64,000 bases of DNA from Wenjunlia vitaminophila DSM 41686 (lineage in GTDB: Bacteria; Actinomycetota; Actinomycetes; Streptomycetales; Streptomycetaceae), in contig NZ_KB904651.1 of NCBI RefSeq assembly GCF_000380165.1, positions 70,265 through 134,264 on the forward strand, in the 5' to 3' direction. Positions 46,653-56,379 of this stretch are shown here, piece after piece (within the stretch, counting starts at the first letter, position 1; each line of letters begins with the position of its first letter). Below the pieces are notes generated by a model, which saw only the letters and a program-made list of their open reading frames with translations, ran no database searches and was not told where the DNA came from. A program made the position numbers and the translations under genes.

Positions 46653-48368
46653 CTAGCGCTCCCGAACCACCCGGCCCTCGTCCCACACCGGCTCCGGCAC
46701 CTCCCGGAGCCGCCCGTCGCTCCCGAACACCACGAAGCGGTCGAAGGACCGCGCGAACCAACGGTCGTGGGTCACCGCGAGCACCGTCCCCTGGTACGCC
46801 TCGAGCCCCTCCTGGAGCGCCTCCGCGCTCTCCAGGTCGAGGTTGTCCGTGGGCTCGTCGAGCAGCAGCAGCGTCGCCCCGCCCAGCTCGAGCAGCAGGA
46901 TCTGGAAGCGTGCCTGCTGCCCCCCGGAGAGCCGGTCGAGCGGCTGGTCCCCCTGCCGGTCCAGCTCGTACCGGCGCAGCGCGCTCATCGCCGCACCCCG
47001 GTCCCTGGCGTGCTCGGTCCACAGGATCTCCACCAGGGTCGCGCCGGGCGCAACGGACCCGCCGGCGGCCACGGCACCACCCTGCCCCGGCACGGCCCCG
47101 GCCGGCCGCCGGTGGCCCTGCGCGAAGTACCCGGGGACCACCCTCGCCCCCAGCCGCCACCCCCCGGTGTGCGCCACCTCCTCCCCCGCGAGCAGCCTCA
47201 GGAAGTGCGACTTGCCCGAGCCGTTCGAACCCAGCACCGCGACCCGCTCCCCGTACCTGACCTCCAGGTCGAACGGCTGCATGAGCCCGGTCAGCCCCAG
47301 GCCCTCGCACACCACCGCCCTGACCCCGGTGCGCCCGCCCCGCAGCCGCATCGTGATCTGCTGCTCACGCGGCGGCTCCTGCGGCGGCCCCGCCTCCTCG
47401 AACCGGCGCAGCCGGGTGCGGGCCGCCTGGTAGCGGGAGGCCATGTCCGCGTTGTACGACGCCTTCTGCTTGAGGTTCCGCACCAGCACCCGGAGCTTGG
47501 CGTGCTGCTCGTCCCAGCGGCGGCGCAGCTCCTCGAACCGCGCGAACCGCTCCCCGCGGGCCTCGTGGTACGTGGCGAACCCCCCGCCGTGCACCCACAC
47601 GTCAGAGCCCGCGGGTCCCGGCTCCACACTGATGATCTTCTGGGCGGCCCGGGCCAGCAGCTCCCGGTCGTGCGAGACGAACAGCACCGTCTTCGACGTC
47701 TGCCGGAGCTCCTCCTCCAGCCAGCGCTTGGCCGGGACGTCCAGGTAGTTGTCCGGCTCGTCCAGCACCAGCACCTCGTCGGGGCCGCGCAGCAGCGCCT
47801 CGAGCACCAGACGCTTCTGCTCCCCGCCGGACAGCGAATCCAGTCCCCGCCACTGGGCCCGCTCGTACGGCACCCCGAGCGCCGCGGTGGTGCAGATGTC
47901 CCACATCGTCTCGGCCTCGTAGCCGCCGGCCTCGGCCCAGTCGCTCAGCGCCTGCGCATAGGCCATCTGGGCCGGCTCGTCGTCCTGGACCATGATCGCC
48001 AACTCCGCCTCGTCCACCGCCCGCGCCGCCTGGCGGATCCGCGGCTGCGCCACCGACACCAGCAGGTCCCGGACCGTGGCGTCATCCGGGGCGGGACCGG
48101 CGCCGACCCCCTGCGCGTCCTCCCCGGGCACCGCCCCCCGCACGCCCACGAACTGCGACATCACCCCGAGCCCACCACTGACCACCACCGAGCCGCCGTG
48201 CGGGCGCAGCTCCCCGGCCAGCAGCCGGAGCAGGGTCGTCTTCCCCGCCCCGTTCGCCCCCACCAGCGCGACCGCGGCCCCCTCACCGACCCGGAACGAG
48301 GCGTCGGTGAACAACGCCCTGCCGTCGGGCAGGTAGTACTCCACGTGCGCCACTTCCAGATGTCCCAT
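46653..48368 (-). CDS. ABC-F family ATPase (translation factor or antibiotic-resistance type)
   Basis: The 571-residue protein has two ABC domains and no membrane helices. Domain 1 has GANGAGKTTLLRLLAG (35-50), LSGGEQKRLVLEALL and VLVLDEPDNYLDVPAKRWLE. Domain 2 has GSNGSGKSHFLRLLAG, LSGGQQARFQILL and LLLLDEPTDNLDL. The linker is long and charged (about 245-310), as in ribosome-binding ABC-F proteins. It could be a housekeeping EttA-like factor or a ribosome-protection protein. The gene lies beside ribosomal-protein genes but has its own transcription. Confidence 0.9.
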   Translation of the reverse strand: MGHLEVAHVEYYLPDGRALFTDASFRVGEGAAVALVGANGAGKTTLLRLLAGELRPHGGSVVVSGGLGVMSQFVGVRGAVPGEDAQGVGAGPAPDDATVRDLLVSVAQPRIRQAARAVDEAELAIMVQDDEPAQMAYAQALSDWAEAGGYEAETMWDICTTAALGVPYERAQWRGLDSLSGGEQKRLVLEALLRGPDEVLVLDEPDNYLDVPAKRWLEEELRQTSKTVLFVSHDRELLARAAQKIISVEPGPAGSDVWVHGGGFATYHEARGERFARFEELRRRWDEQHAKLRVLVRNLKQKASYNADMASRYQAARTRLRRFEEAGPPQEPPREQQITMRLRGGRTGVRAVVCEGLGLTGLMQPFDLEVRYGERVAVLGSNGSGKSHFLRLLAGEEVAHTGGWRLGARVVPGYFAQGHRRPAGAVPGQGGAVAAGGSVAPGATLVEILWTEHARDRGAAMSALRRYELDRQGDQPLDRLSGGQQARFQILLLELGGATLLLLDEPTDNLDLESAEALQEGLEAYQGTVLAVTHDRWFARSFDRFVVFGSDGRLREVPEPVWDEGRVVRER

Positions 48369-48434
48369 GACCTGGGATTGTCACCAGGTCCCGGGCGGCG
48401 CCCAACCGGTTTTCCGTTGCGTAGGATGCGCGGC

Positions 48435-49673
48435 ATGAGCAACGGGTGGGGAACAGGGCCCCAGTCAGGCCCGAACGGACACCAGGACCCAGGTCAGGGC
48501 TGGCAACCGCACCAGGCACCACCACCGGCGGGCCACCAACCCGGGGACGACCGCCAGGTCCTCGAGGGCACGGTGATCCCCTCACGGCCCGACCCCACAC
48601 CACCGCTGACCCAGCAGGCACACCAGAACCCGCCCGGCGGTCCCCAGCAGGACCCGTACGGACAGGCCCCCTACGGGCAGGGACACAGCGGGCAGGGACA
48701 CAGCGGGCAGGGCCCGTACCCGGGGCAGCCGCAGCCCGGCGCCCCGGGCCAGCCCGGGGCGTGGCAGCAGGGCCAGCCCCAGCCCGACCAGCAGCCAGGA
48801 GCGGCACCACCCCCGGCGCAGCCACCGGGACAGGACTCCAACCAGACCTACGCCGCCGGCTGGACCGCCCCACAGGACCCCCTGGGCAGGGCCGCCCGCG
48901 ACGAACCCGACTGGGACGCCCTCGCTGCCCGGAACGACGCCCGCGCCCGCAGGCGCCGCCTGCTCGTCATCGGCGGCGGAGTCCTCGCCGCGGCGGCCCT
49001 CGCCGGCCTCGTCGCCGTGGCCATCACCCGCAGCAGCGACGACACCACCCAGGCCGAACCCACCCCCGCCCCCACCGCCCCGGCCACCGAGGACGACCTG
49101 CCGGAACCGGAGTTCCCCGAGGTCACCCAGCCGCCGCCGCCCAACCCCCTGTCCTACATATCCAGCGCCGAGAAGGACACGGCCCCGCTCACCCTGCGCA
49201 CGCTCTTCCCGGGCAAGGGCATGAGCATCGGCGACCGCAGCTACGACAAGGCGGGCACCGCCGACACCACCGACTGCGCCGCCCCCACCCAGGGCGGTCT
49301 CGGGGCCGTGCTCGACTCCAACGGCTGCACCCGGCTGCTGCGCGCCACCTACCTCCGCGGGGACGTCGCGGTCACGGTGGGGGTCGCCGTGTTCGACACC
49401 AAGGCCGACGCGGACAAGGCGCGCAAGCAGGCCAAGGGCAACATCGCGGCGCTCTCCGGCCACGGCGTCGACACCTTCTGCCGCCCGGTGGCCTGCTGGC
49501 GCACCAGCAACGCCGTCGGCCGTTACGCGTACTTCACCATCGCCGGCCCCTCGGACGGCACCGCGGCCAGCAGCGACGACGGCACCCAGCGGGCCGGCCG
49601 GGACGCCGGCCGGCTCGCCTTCAACCAACTCGTCCAACGCGGCAAGGACGCCGCGACCAAGGCCGCGCAGTAG
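48435..49673 (+). CDS. Proline/glutamine-rich single-pass membrane protein
   Basis: The 412-residue protein starts at ATG 48435 (AGGA nine bases upstream). Residues 1-150 are Pro/Gln/Gly-rich, with short repeats such as GQGHSGQGHSGQGPYPGQ. A transmembrane helix at about 177-199 (LLVIGGGVLAAAALAGLVAVAI) is followed by a Pro/Thr-rich stretch and an extracellular domain (about 240-412) with four cysteines (TTDCAAP, NGCTRLL, TFCRPVACWRT). Function unknown. Resembles other actinobacterial Pro-rich cell-envelope proteins. Divergent from the ABC-F gene, 66 bp apart. Confidence 0.75.
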   Translation: MSNGWGTGPQSGPNGHQDPGQGWQPHQAPPPAGHQPGDDRQVLEGTVIPSRPDPTPPLTQQAHQNPPGGPQQDPYGQAPYGQGHSGQGHSGQGPYPGQPQPGAPGQPGAWQQGQPQPDQQPGAAPPPAQPPGQDSNQTYAAGWTAPQDPLGRAARDEPDWDALAARNDARARRRRLLVIGGGVLAAAALAGLVAVAITRSSDDTTQAEPTPAPTAPATEDDLPEPEFPEVTQPPPPNPLSYISSAEKDTAPLTLRTLFPGKGMSIGDRSYDKAGTADTTDCAAPTQGGLGAVLDSNGCTRLLRATYLRGDVAVTVGVAVFDTKADADKARKQAKGNIAALSGHGVDTFCRPVACWRTSNAVGRYAYFTIAGPSDGTAASSDDGTQRAGRDAGRLAFNQLVQRGKDAATKAAQ

Positions 49674-49718
49674 CCACCCGGGGCCCGTCGGAACCCCTGG
49701 CGCCCCGGGCGGGACGGG

Positions 49719-50558
49719 TCAGACCGCCCCCAGCACCCGCCTGTTCCTCGCCTCGACGGAACGCGCGGCCAACTGGTCGTCCGCCGGGTACCCGACCTCC
49801 TCGAGGGTCAGGCCGTGCGGACGGACCACGTTGACCGCCGAGTGCCTCACCCGGCCGGCCAGCACCTGACCGGGGAACGCCACCGGCCGCCGCCCGTCCC
49901 CGACCAGCAGCAGCGCCCCGACCAGCGCCCGCACCATGTTGTGGCAGAACGCGTCCGCCCGGACTGTGGCCACCACGAGGCCGGCGTCCCTGGCCCCGGG
50001 CGCCGCGCGGTGCCAGGCCAGTTCCCGCAGCGCCCTGATGGTGGTCGCCCCGTCCCGCCGCTTGCAGTAGGCGGCGAAGTCGTGCTCACCGAGCAGCCGC
50101 TCGGCGGCCTCGTTCATCGCGTCCACGTCCAGGGGCCGCTCGTACCACAGCACGTGCCCCCGGTGCAGCGGGTCCACCCCGCCCGGATGGTCACAGACCC
50201 GGTAGGCGTAGCGGCGCCAGATCGCCGAGAACCGGGCGTCGAACCCCGCGGGGGCCTCGGAGACCCGCCACACCCGCACGTCCCTGGGCAGCCGCCCCGC
50301 GAGCCGCCGCAGCAGCTTGTCCCGGTGCGCCGTCCACGTCTCCAGGTCCAGGTCCAGGTGCGCCACCTGACCCCGGGCGTGCACCCCCGCGTCGGTGCGG
50401 CCGGCGACGGTCAGCTCCACCGGCTCGTCCCGCCGCAGCACCGTGCGCAGCGCCTCCTCCAGTTCGCCCTGGACGGTGCGCCGGCCGTGCTGCCGCGCCC
50501 AGCCGGAGAACTCCCGACCGTCATACCCCAGGTCCAGCCGGACTCGTACCTCAGCCAC
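49719..50558 (-). CDS. truA: tRNA pseudouridine synthase A
   Basis: The 279-residue enzyme isomerises U38-40 in the anticodon stem. The catalytic Asp is in [17 protein letters not shown] (about residue 60). Other TruA marks are [24 protein letters not shown] and [18 protein letters not shown] 50558 ([14 protein letters not shown]) with an upstream GGGG is chosen; the frame stays open to 50813 but is not conserved. It follows rplQ. Confidence 0.94.
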   Translation of the reverse strand: MAEVRVRLDLGYDGREFSGWARQHGRRTVQGELEEALRTVLRRDEPVELTVAGRTDAGVHARGQVAHLDLDLETWTAHRDKLLRRLAGRLPRDVRVWRVSEAPAGFDARFSAIWRRYAYRVCDHPGGVDPLHRGHVLWYERPLDVDAMNEAAERLLGEHDFAAYCKRRDGATTIRALRELAWHRAAPGARDAGLVVATVRADAFCHNMVRALVGALLLVGDGRRPVAFPGQVLAGRVRHSAVNVVRPHGLTLEEVGYPADDQLAARSVEARNRRVLGAV

Positions 50559-50888
50559 CTCTACCCCTGATGCCGCCGGTGCCTCTTCCGCACCGATGTC
50601 TCTTCTCCCGCCGGTGCCACTCCTGCCACCGGGACCGTCGCCGAGCCGGGGGTCACCCGCCCCGGTCGTCGTGGCTCCCGGCGCCACGCACGTTCCGTGC
50701 GAACAAGCATCCCCGACGCCGCAGCGGTCGCCGACGCCGCCCGCCGTTCCCGCCCGGTCACCGTTGCACCGGTGCCCCCGCTCGGTGAGCCACGGCACGG
50801 ACGGGCGCCACAACAGCAGTGGGCCCGCTCCCCCGGACGGGGAAGCGGGCCCACGGGCCGACCGGCCGCCGGCGCGGCGCCGGACGCC
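50559..50888. other. Gap between rplQ and truA
   Basis: This 330-bp stretch contains the rplQ terminator hairpin at 50821-50852. The remainder is GC-rich with only shadow frames. The truA promoter, if separate, is not clear. Confidence 0.55.
50821..50852 (-). terminator. Terminator downstream of rplQ
   Basis: GGGCCCGCT pairs with AGCGGGCCC, continued by CCCC/GGGG after a bulged A, with a 5-nt loop. It lies 37 bases past the rplQ stop and ends the rpoA-rplQ unit. Confidence 0.75.
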
Positions 50889-51470
50889 TCAGCCCTTGTC
50901 GCTGTTCTCGCCGTTGTCGCCCTCGGCCTGGGACTCACTCGTGGCCGCCGCGGTCTGCTCCGAGGTGTGGTCCTCCTCGGCGGACTCCGGCTTCTCCAGG
51001 CCCTTCAGGGCCTCCTCGCCGGCTGCCTCCTTGGCGGACTTCTTCGTGGCGTCCTCCTTGACCGCGCGCTTGGTCGCGGCCTCGGCCTCACCCACCGCCT
51101 CCTGCTGCACGGTCAGCGCCTCGACCAGCTCGATCACGGCCATCGGGGCGTTGTCGCCACGACGGGGACCGATCTTGGTGATGCGCGTGTAGCCACCCGG
51201 ACGGTTCTCGAACCGGGGACCGATCTCGGTGAACAGGGTGTGCACCACACCCTTGTCCCGGATGACCGCGAGCACCTGGCGACGGGCGTGCAGGTCGCCG
51301 CGCCTGGCCTTGGTGATCAGGCGCTCGGCCACCGGGCGCAGCCGACGGGCCTTCGCCTCGGTGGTGGTGATGCGGCCGTGCTCGAACAGCGACGTGGCCA
51401 GGTTGGCCAGCATCAGCCGCTCGTGCGCCGGGCTGCCGCCCAGACGGGGACCCTTGGTGGGCTTCGGCAT
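50889..51470 (-). CDS. rplQ: 50S ribosomal protein L17
   Basis: The 193-residue protein begins [21 protein letters not shown], the L17 core (1-120), with [25 protein letters not shown] 70-residue Ala/Glu/Lys-rich acidic tail follows, longer than in most bacteria but usual for actinobacteria. The ATG at 51470 follows GGAGGAGAG. It lies 95 bases after rpoA. Confidence 0.98.
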   Translation of the reverse strand: MPKPTKGPRLGGSPAHERLMLANLATSLFEHGRITTTEAKARRLRPVAERLITKARRGDLHARRQVLAVIRDKGVVHTLFTEIGPRFENRPGGYTRITKIGPRRGDNAPMAVIELVEALTVQQEAVGEAEAATKRAVKEDATKKSAKEAAGEEALKGLEKPESAEEDHTSEQTAAATSESQAEGDNGENSDKG

Positions 51471-51565
51471 GGTTGTGTCTCTCCTCCAGGTCTGCACCGG
51501 CCGTGTCAGGTACCGGTGTCAGTTCGGCGGGGCGGGGTTGCCCCGCCGATATTCAGCGGGTCGCC

Positions 51566-52588
51566 TCAGTACTGCTCGGTCTCGACGAACCCGGCGTCCG
51601 CGTCGTCCTCGGTGCCGAAGGCGTCCGCGGCGGTGGTCGGGTCGAATCCGGGCGGGCTGTCCTTGAGGGCCAGGCCCATGCCGGCCAGCTTCGCCTTCAC
51701 CTCGTCGATCGACTTGGCGCCGAAGTTGCGGATGTCCAGCAGGTCCGCCTCGGACCGGGCCACCAGCTCGCCCACCGAGTGGATGCCCTCGCGCTTGAGG
51801 CAGTTGTAGGAGCGGACCGTCAGCTCCAGCTCCTCGATCGGCAGGGCGAGGTCCGCGGCCAGGGCGGCGTCCGTGGGGGACGGGCCCATGTCGATGCCCT
51901 CGGCGTCCACGTTGAGCTCGCGGGCCAGGCCGAACAGCTCGACCAGCGTCTTGCCCGCGGACGCCATGGCGTCACGGGGGCGCATCGCCTGCTTGGTCTC
52001 GACGTCCACCACCAGCTTGTCGAAGTCCGTGCGCTGCTCCACACGGGTGGCCTCGACCTTGTAGGTGACCTTGAGCACCGGGCTGTAGATCGAGTCGACC
52101 GGGATGCGGCCGATCTCCTGGCCCGACTGCTTGTTCTGCACGGCGGAGACGTAACCGCGACCGCGCTCGACGGTCAGCTCCATCTCCAGCTTGCCCTTGC
52201 CGTTCAGGGTGGCCAGGACGAGGTCCGGGTTGTGCACCTCGACGCCGGCCGGCGGGGTGATGTCCGACGCGGTGACCAGGCCGGGGCCCTGCTTGCGCAG
52301 GTACATCACCACCGGCTCGTCGTGCTCGGAGGACACGACGAGCTGCTTGATGTTGAGGATGAGGTCGGTGACGTCCTCCTTGACCCCCGGCACGGTGGTG
52401 AACTCGTGCAGCACGCCGTCGATCCGGATGCTGGTGACGGCGGCACCCGGGATCGAGGAGAGCAGGGTGCGGCGCAGGGAGTTGCCGAGGGTGTAGCCGA
52501 AGCCGGGCTCCAGCGGCTCGATCACGAACCGGGAGCGGTACTCGTCAACGACTTCTTCGGTCAGCGTGGGCCGCTGAGCGATGAGCAT
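51566..52588 (-). CDS. rpoA: DNA-directed RNA polymerase subunit alpha
   Basis: The 340-residue subunit has an N-terminal dimerisation domain (1-230: [28 protein letters not shown]) and a C-terminal DNA- and activator-binding domain (about 250-320: [25 protein letters not shown]). ATG 52588. A hairpin lies between it and rpsK, so rpoA-rplQ may also have an independent promoter. rpsD is absent from its place beside rpsK, as in Streptomyces. Confidence 0.99.
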   Translation of the reverse strand: MLIAQRPTLTEEVVDEYRSRFVIEPLEPGFGYTLGNSLRRTLLSSIPGAAVTSIRIDGVLHEFTTVPGVKEDVTDLILNIKQLVVSSEHDEPVVMYLRKQGPGLVTASDITPPAGVEVHNPDLVLATLNGKGKLEMELTVERGRGYVSAVQNKQSGQEIGRIPVDSIYSPVLKVTYKVEATRVEQRTDFDKLVVDVETKQAMRPRDAMASAGKTLVELFGLARELNVDAEGIDMGPSPTDAALAADLALPIEELELTVRSYNCLKREGIHSVGELVARSEADLLDIRNFGAKSIDEVKAKLAGMGLALKDSPPGFDPTTAADAFGTEDDADAGFVETEQY

Positions 52589-52756
52589 GGGTGTTCCTCC
52601 AGTCTTCGGCGCCCGCCATATGACGCCGAGCCCTGGGCCGTCAGTCGGAACCCGACGGTCATCCGCCGTCCGGTCCGTCCGAGGTGCCCGTGGTGGACAC
52701 GACCGCGAACCCGTCCGGGCACGGTCGTGAGCCCGTGTGGTTACTGCAAGGGTACG

Positions 52757-52784
52757 GCGGCCCGGCGGAAACCCGCCGGGCCGC
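52757..52784 (-). terminator. Strong hairpin between rpsK and rpoA
   Basis: GCGGCCCGGCGG and CCGCCGGGCCGC form a perfect 12-bp stem with a 4-nt loop, about 75 bases after rpsK. It may attenuate transcription into rpoA or be an RNA-processing site. Confidence 0.55.
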
Positions 52785-52857
52785 GCGCTACACCTGGTCG
52801 CGGCGCGGGGTCACCACCCCCGCCGCTGGGTCCGACACCGGTCGGACCCGACGCCGG

Positions 52858-53262
52858 TCAGACCCGGCGACGCTTGGGCGGCCGGCAGCCGTTGTGCGGG
52901 GTCGGGGTGACGTCCTGGATCGAGCCCACCTCGAGGCCGGTGGCCTGGAGGGAACGGATCGCGGTCTCCCGGCCCGAGCCGGGGCCCTTGACGAACACGT
53001 CAACCTTGCGCATGCCGTGCTCCTGCGCCCGGCGGGCGGCGGACTCCGCGGCCATCTGCGCGGCGAACGGGGTCGACTTGCGCGAACCCTTGAAGCCGAC
53101 ATGGCCGGCGGAGGCCCAGGAGATCACGTTGCCGGACGGGTCGGTGATCGAAACGATGGTGTTGTTGAACGTGCTCTTGATGTGAGCGTGCCCGTGGGCG
53201 ACGTTCTTCTTCTCCTTGCGGCGCACCTTCTTGGCGCCGGCCTGGCGGCTCTTCGGAGGCAT
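52858..53262 (-). CDS. rpsK: 30S ribosomal protein S11
   Basis: The 134-residue protein has the S11 core [20 protein letters not shown]-like strand and [20 protein letters not shown], ending in the basic CRPPKRRRV tail. ATG 53262 (MPPKSRQAG). Located between rpsM and rpoA. Confidence 0.98.
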   Translation of the reverse strand: MPPKSRQAGAKKVRRKEKKNVAHGHAHIKSTFNNTIVSITDPSGNVISWASAGHVGFKGSRKSTPFAAQMAAESAARRAQEHGMRKVDVFVKGPGSGRETAIRSLQATGLEVGSIQDVTPTPHNGCRPPKRRRV

Positions 53263-53355
53263 GAGCGGCAGAACTCCTGTGAGGTGGTCGGTCCTTCAGC
53301 GGGACACCCCGGGCGGCGGGGGCACTTCGGACCATGCGGTCGTGACTGCTGAGGA

Positions 53356-53736
53356 CTACTTCTTGCCCGGCTTCTTCTTGCCGGCGATCGCGCGACGCGG
53401 GCCCTTGCGGGTGCGGGCGTTGGTGTGCGTGCGCTGGCCGCGGACCGGCAGGCCGCGGCGGTGACGCAGCCCCTGGTAGCAGCCGATCTCGACCTTGCGG
53501 CGAATGTCCGCCTGGATCTCGCGGCGGAGGTCACCCTCGAGCTTGTAGTTGGCGTCCACCCACTCACGGAGTTTGACGAGGTCCTCTTCGACCAGGTCGC
53601 GGACGCGGGTGTCCGGGCTCACCCCGGTGTTCTCCAGGGTCTCCTGGGCACGGGTGCGCCCGATGCCGAAGACATAGGTCAAAGCGACCTCGACGCGCTT
53701 GTCGCGCGGAAGGTCAACGCCTGCGAGGCGTGCCAT
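53356..53736 (-). CDS. rpsM: 30S ribosomal protein S13
   Basis: The 126-residue protein starts [26 protein letters not shown] and has the helix-two-turn-helix [16 protein letters not shown]. It ends in a basic tail ([24 protein letters not shown]) that contacts the P-site tRNA. Follows rpmJ after 173 bp. Confidence 0.98.
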   Translation of the reverse strand: MARLAGVDLPRDKRVEVALTYVFGIGRTRAQETLENTGVSPDTRVRDLVEEDLVKLREWVDANYKLEGDLRREIQADIRRKVEIGCYQGLRHRRGLPVRGQRTHTNARTRKGPRRAIAGKKKPGKK

Positions 53737-53909
53737 GGGCCTGGCTCCAGTTGCGATGCGGAGGTCTTCCGCAGCACCGCTCCCGGTGGCTGTACCGCCG
53801 GGTCCCCGGCCTCCGACCGGGGGTGTCGCCCCTCGCGGGGCGGGTGACTGCGTATGTACGTGGTGTTACCTGCTGCGTCGCGCGAAGGTGCGACGAGTGC
53901 GGTGGTGCG

Positions 53910-54023
53910 TCAGCCCTGGCGCTGCTTGTGGCGCAGGTTGTCGCAGATCACCATGACCCGGCCGTGGCGGCGGATCACCTTGCACTTGTCGCAGATCTTC
54001 TTGACGCTCGGCTTGACCTTCAT
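53910..54023 (-). CDS. rpmJ: 50S ribosomal protein L36 (Zn-ribbon type)
   Basis: A 37-residue L36 reads [19 protein letters not shown] and ends NLRHKQRQG. The ligands C-x2-C...C...H (CDKC, ICDNLRH) mark the zinc-binding form. It was found by reading the frame directly, because it is short. Located between infA and rpsM. Confidence 0.96.
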   Translation of the reverse strand: MKVKPSVKKICDKCKVIRRHGRVMVICDNLRHKQRQG

Positions 54024-54078
54024 GGATGTGAGGTTCTCCGGGTCGTGCCGACACCCCGCAGCGGGGCGACGGCGAGAT

Positions 54079-54300
54079 CTACTTGTAGCGGTAGACGATC
54101 CGTCCGCGCGTGAGGTCGTAGGGAGACAGCTCCACCACGACCCGGTCGTCGGGAAGGATACGGATGTAGTGCATCCGCATCTTGCCGCTGATGTGCGCGA
54201 GGACCTTGTGCCCGTTCTGGAGCTCTACTCGAAACATCGCGTTCGGCAGAGACTCGATCACGGTGCCCTCGATTTCGATGGCCCCTTGCTTCTTGGGCAC
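54079..54300 (-). CDS. infA: Translation initiation factor IF-1
   Basis: The 73-residue OB-fold protein reads [23 protein letters not shown]..., with [19 protein letters not shown] and ending RIVYRYK. GTG at 54300, with GGAAGGCGAAGC upstream, sets the standard length; the ATG at 54366 would add an unconserved leader. Follows map on the same strand. Confidence 0.98.
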   Translation of the reverse strand: MPKKQGAIEIEGTVIESLPNAMFRVELQNGHKVLAHISGKMRMHYIRILPDDRVVVELSPYDLTRGRIVYRYK

Positions 54301-54521
54301 GCTTCGCCTTCCGAGATCGGCTACCTTGGTCGGCACACGCTCTCCCGCACGTGGGCGTGCGGGCACGCGTGAGCCGACGCATCAGTCTACGTCACGCCAC
54401 TCGGAAACACGAATCCGGGATAGGCTGCCCGGTCCGGGTGATCCTTACACCGGACGTCACCCGGGTCGGTGATGGCCCGGGGCCACCTGAGCGACGAGCC
54501 CCGCTCGTCGGCCGGCGCGCG

Positions 54522-55361
54522 TCAGGCCACCGGGTCCGGTGCCGCCTCGATGCCCAGCTCCGCCAGCTTGGCCCGTCCCCCGTCGAACGCGGTCAGCACC
54601 AGCGGGCCCTGCTCGGTCAGCGCCACCGAGTGCTCCCAGTGACAGGCCCAGGTGCCGTCGTTGGTCTTGACCGTCCACTCGTCGTCCAGCACGTGGGTGC
54701 GCGGGGTGCCGAGACCGACCATCGGCTCGATGGCGATGCAGAACCCGGGGACCAGCCGGGGACCCCGGCCGCGCCGCCGGTCCACGTAGTTCAGCAGGTG
54801 CGGGTCCATGTGCATGGCCGACCCGATGCCGTGGCCGCCGTAGTCCTCGATGATCCCGTACTTCCCCGCGGGACCGGCCGTGGGACGCGGCTGGCGGCGG
54901 ATGTAGTTCTCGATGGCCCGGGAGATGTCCACCAGCCGGTTGCCCCTGCGGACCGCGGCGATCCCGGCCCACATCGACTCCTCGGTGACCCGGCTCAGCT
55001 CGGTGATCTCCGGAGGCACCGCACCCACGGGGACGGTGATCGCGGCGTCGGCGTGCCAGCCGTCCACGATCGCCCCGCAGTCGATGGAGATGACGTCGCC
55101 CTCGCGCAGGGTCAACCCGTCGGGGATGCCGTGGACCACGACGTCGTTCACCGAGGCGCAGATCGTCGCGGGGAAGCCGCCGTAGCCGAGGAAGTTCGAC
55201 TTGGCCCCGTGCTCCCTGATCACCCTGGCCGCGATCTCGTCCAGCTCCTTGGTGGTCACTCCGGGAGCCACGGCCTCGCGGCAGGCCCGATGGGCCTCCG
55301 CCACAACAAGACCCGCCTCGCGCATCTTCGCGATCTGGTCCGGGGTCTTGATCTCCACCAT
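54522..55361 (-). CDS. map: Methionine aminopeptidase type I
   Basis: The 279-residue metallo-enzyme removes initiator methionine. Metal ligands lie in ISIDCGAIVDGWHADAAIT (two Asp), the His of GGHGIGSAMHMDP, and Glu in IAIEPM and TEQGP-type positions. ATG 55361 (MVEIKTPDQIAKMREAG) is chosen with a GAAGG ribosome binding site; the frame extends to 55433. It is preceded by adk after a 343-bp gap. Confidence 0.97.
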   Translation of the reverse strand: MVEIKTPDQIAKMREAGLVVAEAHRACREAVAPGVTTKELDEIAARVIREHGAKSNFLGYGGFPATICASVNDVVVHGIPDGLTLREGDVISIDCGAIVDGWHADAAITVPVGAVPPEITELSRVTEESMWAGIAAVRRGNRLVDISRAIENYIRRQPRPTAGPAGKYGIIEDYGGHGIGSAMHMDPHLLNYVDRRRGRGPRLVPGFCIAIEPMVGLGTPRTHVLDDEWTVKTNDGTWACHWEHSVALTEQGPLVLTAFDGGRAKLAELGIEAAPDPVA

Positions 55362-55704
55362 GCGTCTCGCCTTCTCCAGCCAGTCCGGTCGCCGTCCCGG
55401 CAACCGCGCGCGGCCGACGGGTGCTCCGTCCACACTACGACCGCCGGCCCCCGGAGGGCACCGCGGCCGTCGGCCACCAGTTCCCCCCCCCCCGCTCCTC
55501 CCGGGCGAGCGGCACGCGTCCGCGTCCGCGTCCGGAAGATACCCGGTGGTCCGGCGGGGGCCACCGGACCAGGGAGTCGGAGGGGCCTCGGGCGGCGTGC
55601 GAACCGGGCGGGGACAGCGTCGCCGAGGTGGGCCAGTTACCTGAGCGGCCCGGACGACCGGCCACCATGTCGGTCCCGGGACGGGCCCGACGGCCGACGA
55701 CGAG
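55362..55704. other. Gap between adk and map, with a poly-C tract
   Basis: This 343-bp region has a run of C residues near 55483-55493. Otherwise it is GC-rich and without a convincing gene. A map promoter is probable but not identified. Confidence 0.55.
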
Positions 55705-56379
55705 TCAGGCGGCCCCTGACTCGTCCGTCGCCTTCTCCCGCAGCGCGAGCAGCGCCCGCTCGGTCACCTCGGAGACCTTGCCGAGGGCCGAGATGGTGGA
55801 GACCAGCCCCTGCGCCCGGTAGTAGCCGATGATCGGCTCGGTCAGGTTGTAGTACTCCTCGAGCCTGGTCCTGACCGTGTCCTCCCGGTCGTCCTCCCGC
55901 TGGTACAGCTCGCCGCCGCACTCGTCGCAGACGCCCTCCTGACGGGGGGCGCTGTAGTCGACGTGGAAGACGTGGCTGCTGTCGCGCCGGCAGATCCGCC
56001 GGCCGGCGATGCGCTTGACCACTTCCTCCTCGGGAACCTCGAGGTCGAGCACCGCGTCCAGGGCGATCCCCTCAGCGGCGAGGACCTCGTCCAGGACCTT
56101 CGCCTGGTGCAGGTTCCGCGGGAACCCGTCCAGCAGGAAACCGGCGGCGGCGTCCGGCTGGCCCAGCCGGTCCCTCGCCATCCCTATGGTCACCTCGTCG
56201 GGCACCAACCGGCCGGCCTTCATGTACTTCTGTGCCTCGAGGCCGAGCGGGGTGCCCTGACTGATGTTGGCGCGGAAGAGGTCACCCGTGGAGATGTGGG
56301 GAATGGACAGCTCCTTGGCCAGGAACTGCGCCTGGGTGCCCTTCCCCGCCCCGGGCGGTCCAACAAGGACGATTCGCAT
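55705..56379 (-). CDS. adk: Adenylate kinase
   Basis: The 224-residue enzyme interconverts ATP, ADP and AMP. P-loop [11 protein letters not shown] (7-17) and FLLDGFPRN are present. The lid has ICRRD...CDEC (C-x2-D then C-x2-C), a four-ligand zinc-lid variant. The ATG overlaps the secY stop by one base (TGATG), so expression is coupled, as is usual in secY-adk operons. An acidic C-terminal tail ([10 protein letters not shown]) follows. Confidence 0.98.
   Translation of the reverse strand: MRIVLVGPPGAGKGTQAQFLAKELSIPHISTGDLFRANISQGTPLGLEAQKYMKAGRLVPDEVTIGMARDRLGQPDAAAGFLLDGFPRNLHQAKVLDEVLAAEGIALDAVLDLEVPEEEVVKRIAGRRICRRDSSHVFHVDYSAPRQEGVCDECGGELYQREDDREDTVRTRLEEYYNLTEPIIGYYRAQGLVSTISALGKVSEVTERALLALREKATDESGAA

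Noticed and set aside
46296-48434. Upstream extension of the membrane protein frame
   Set aside because: It is antisense to the ABC-F gene. The real start at 48435 has a ribosome binding site.
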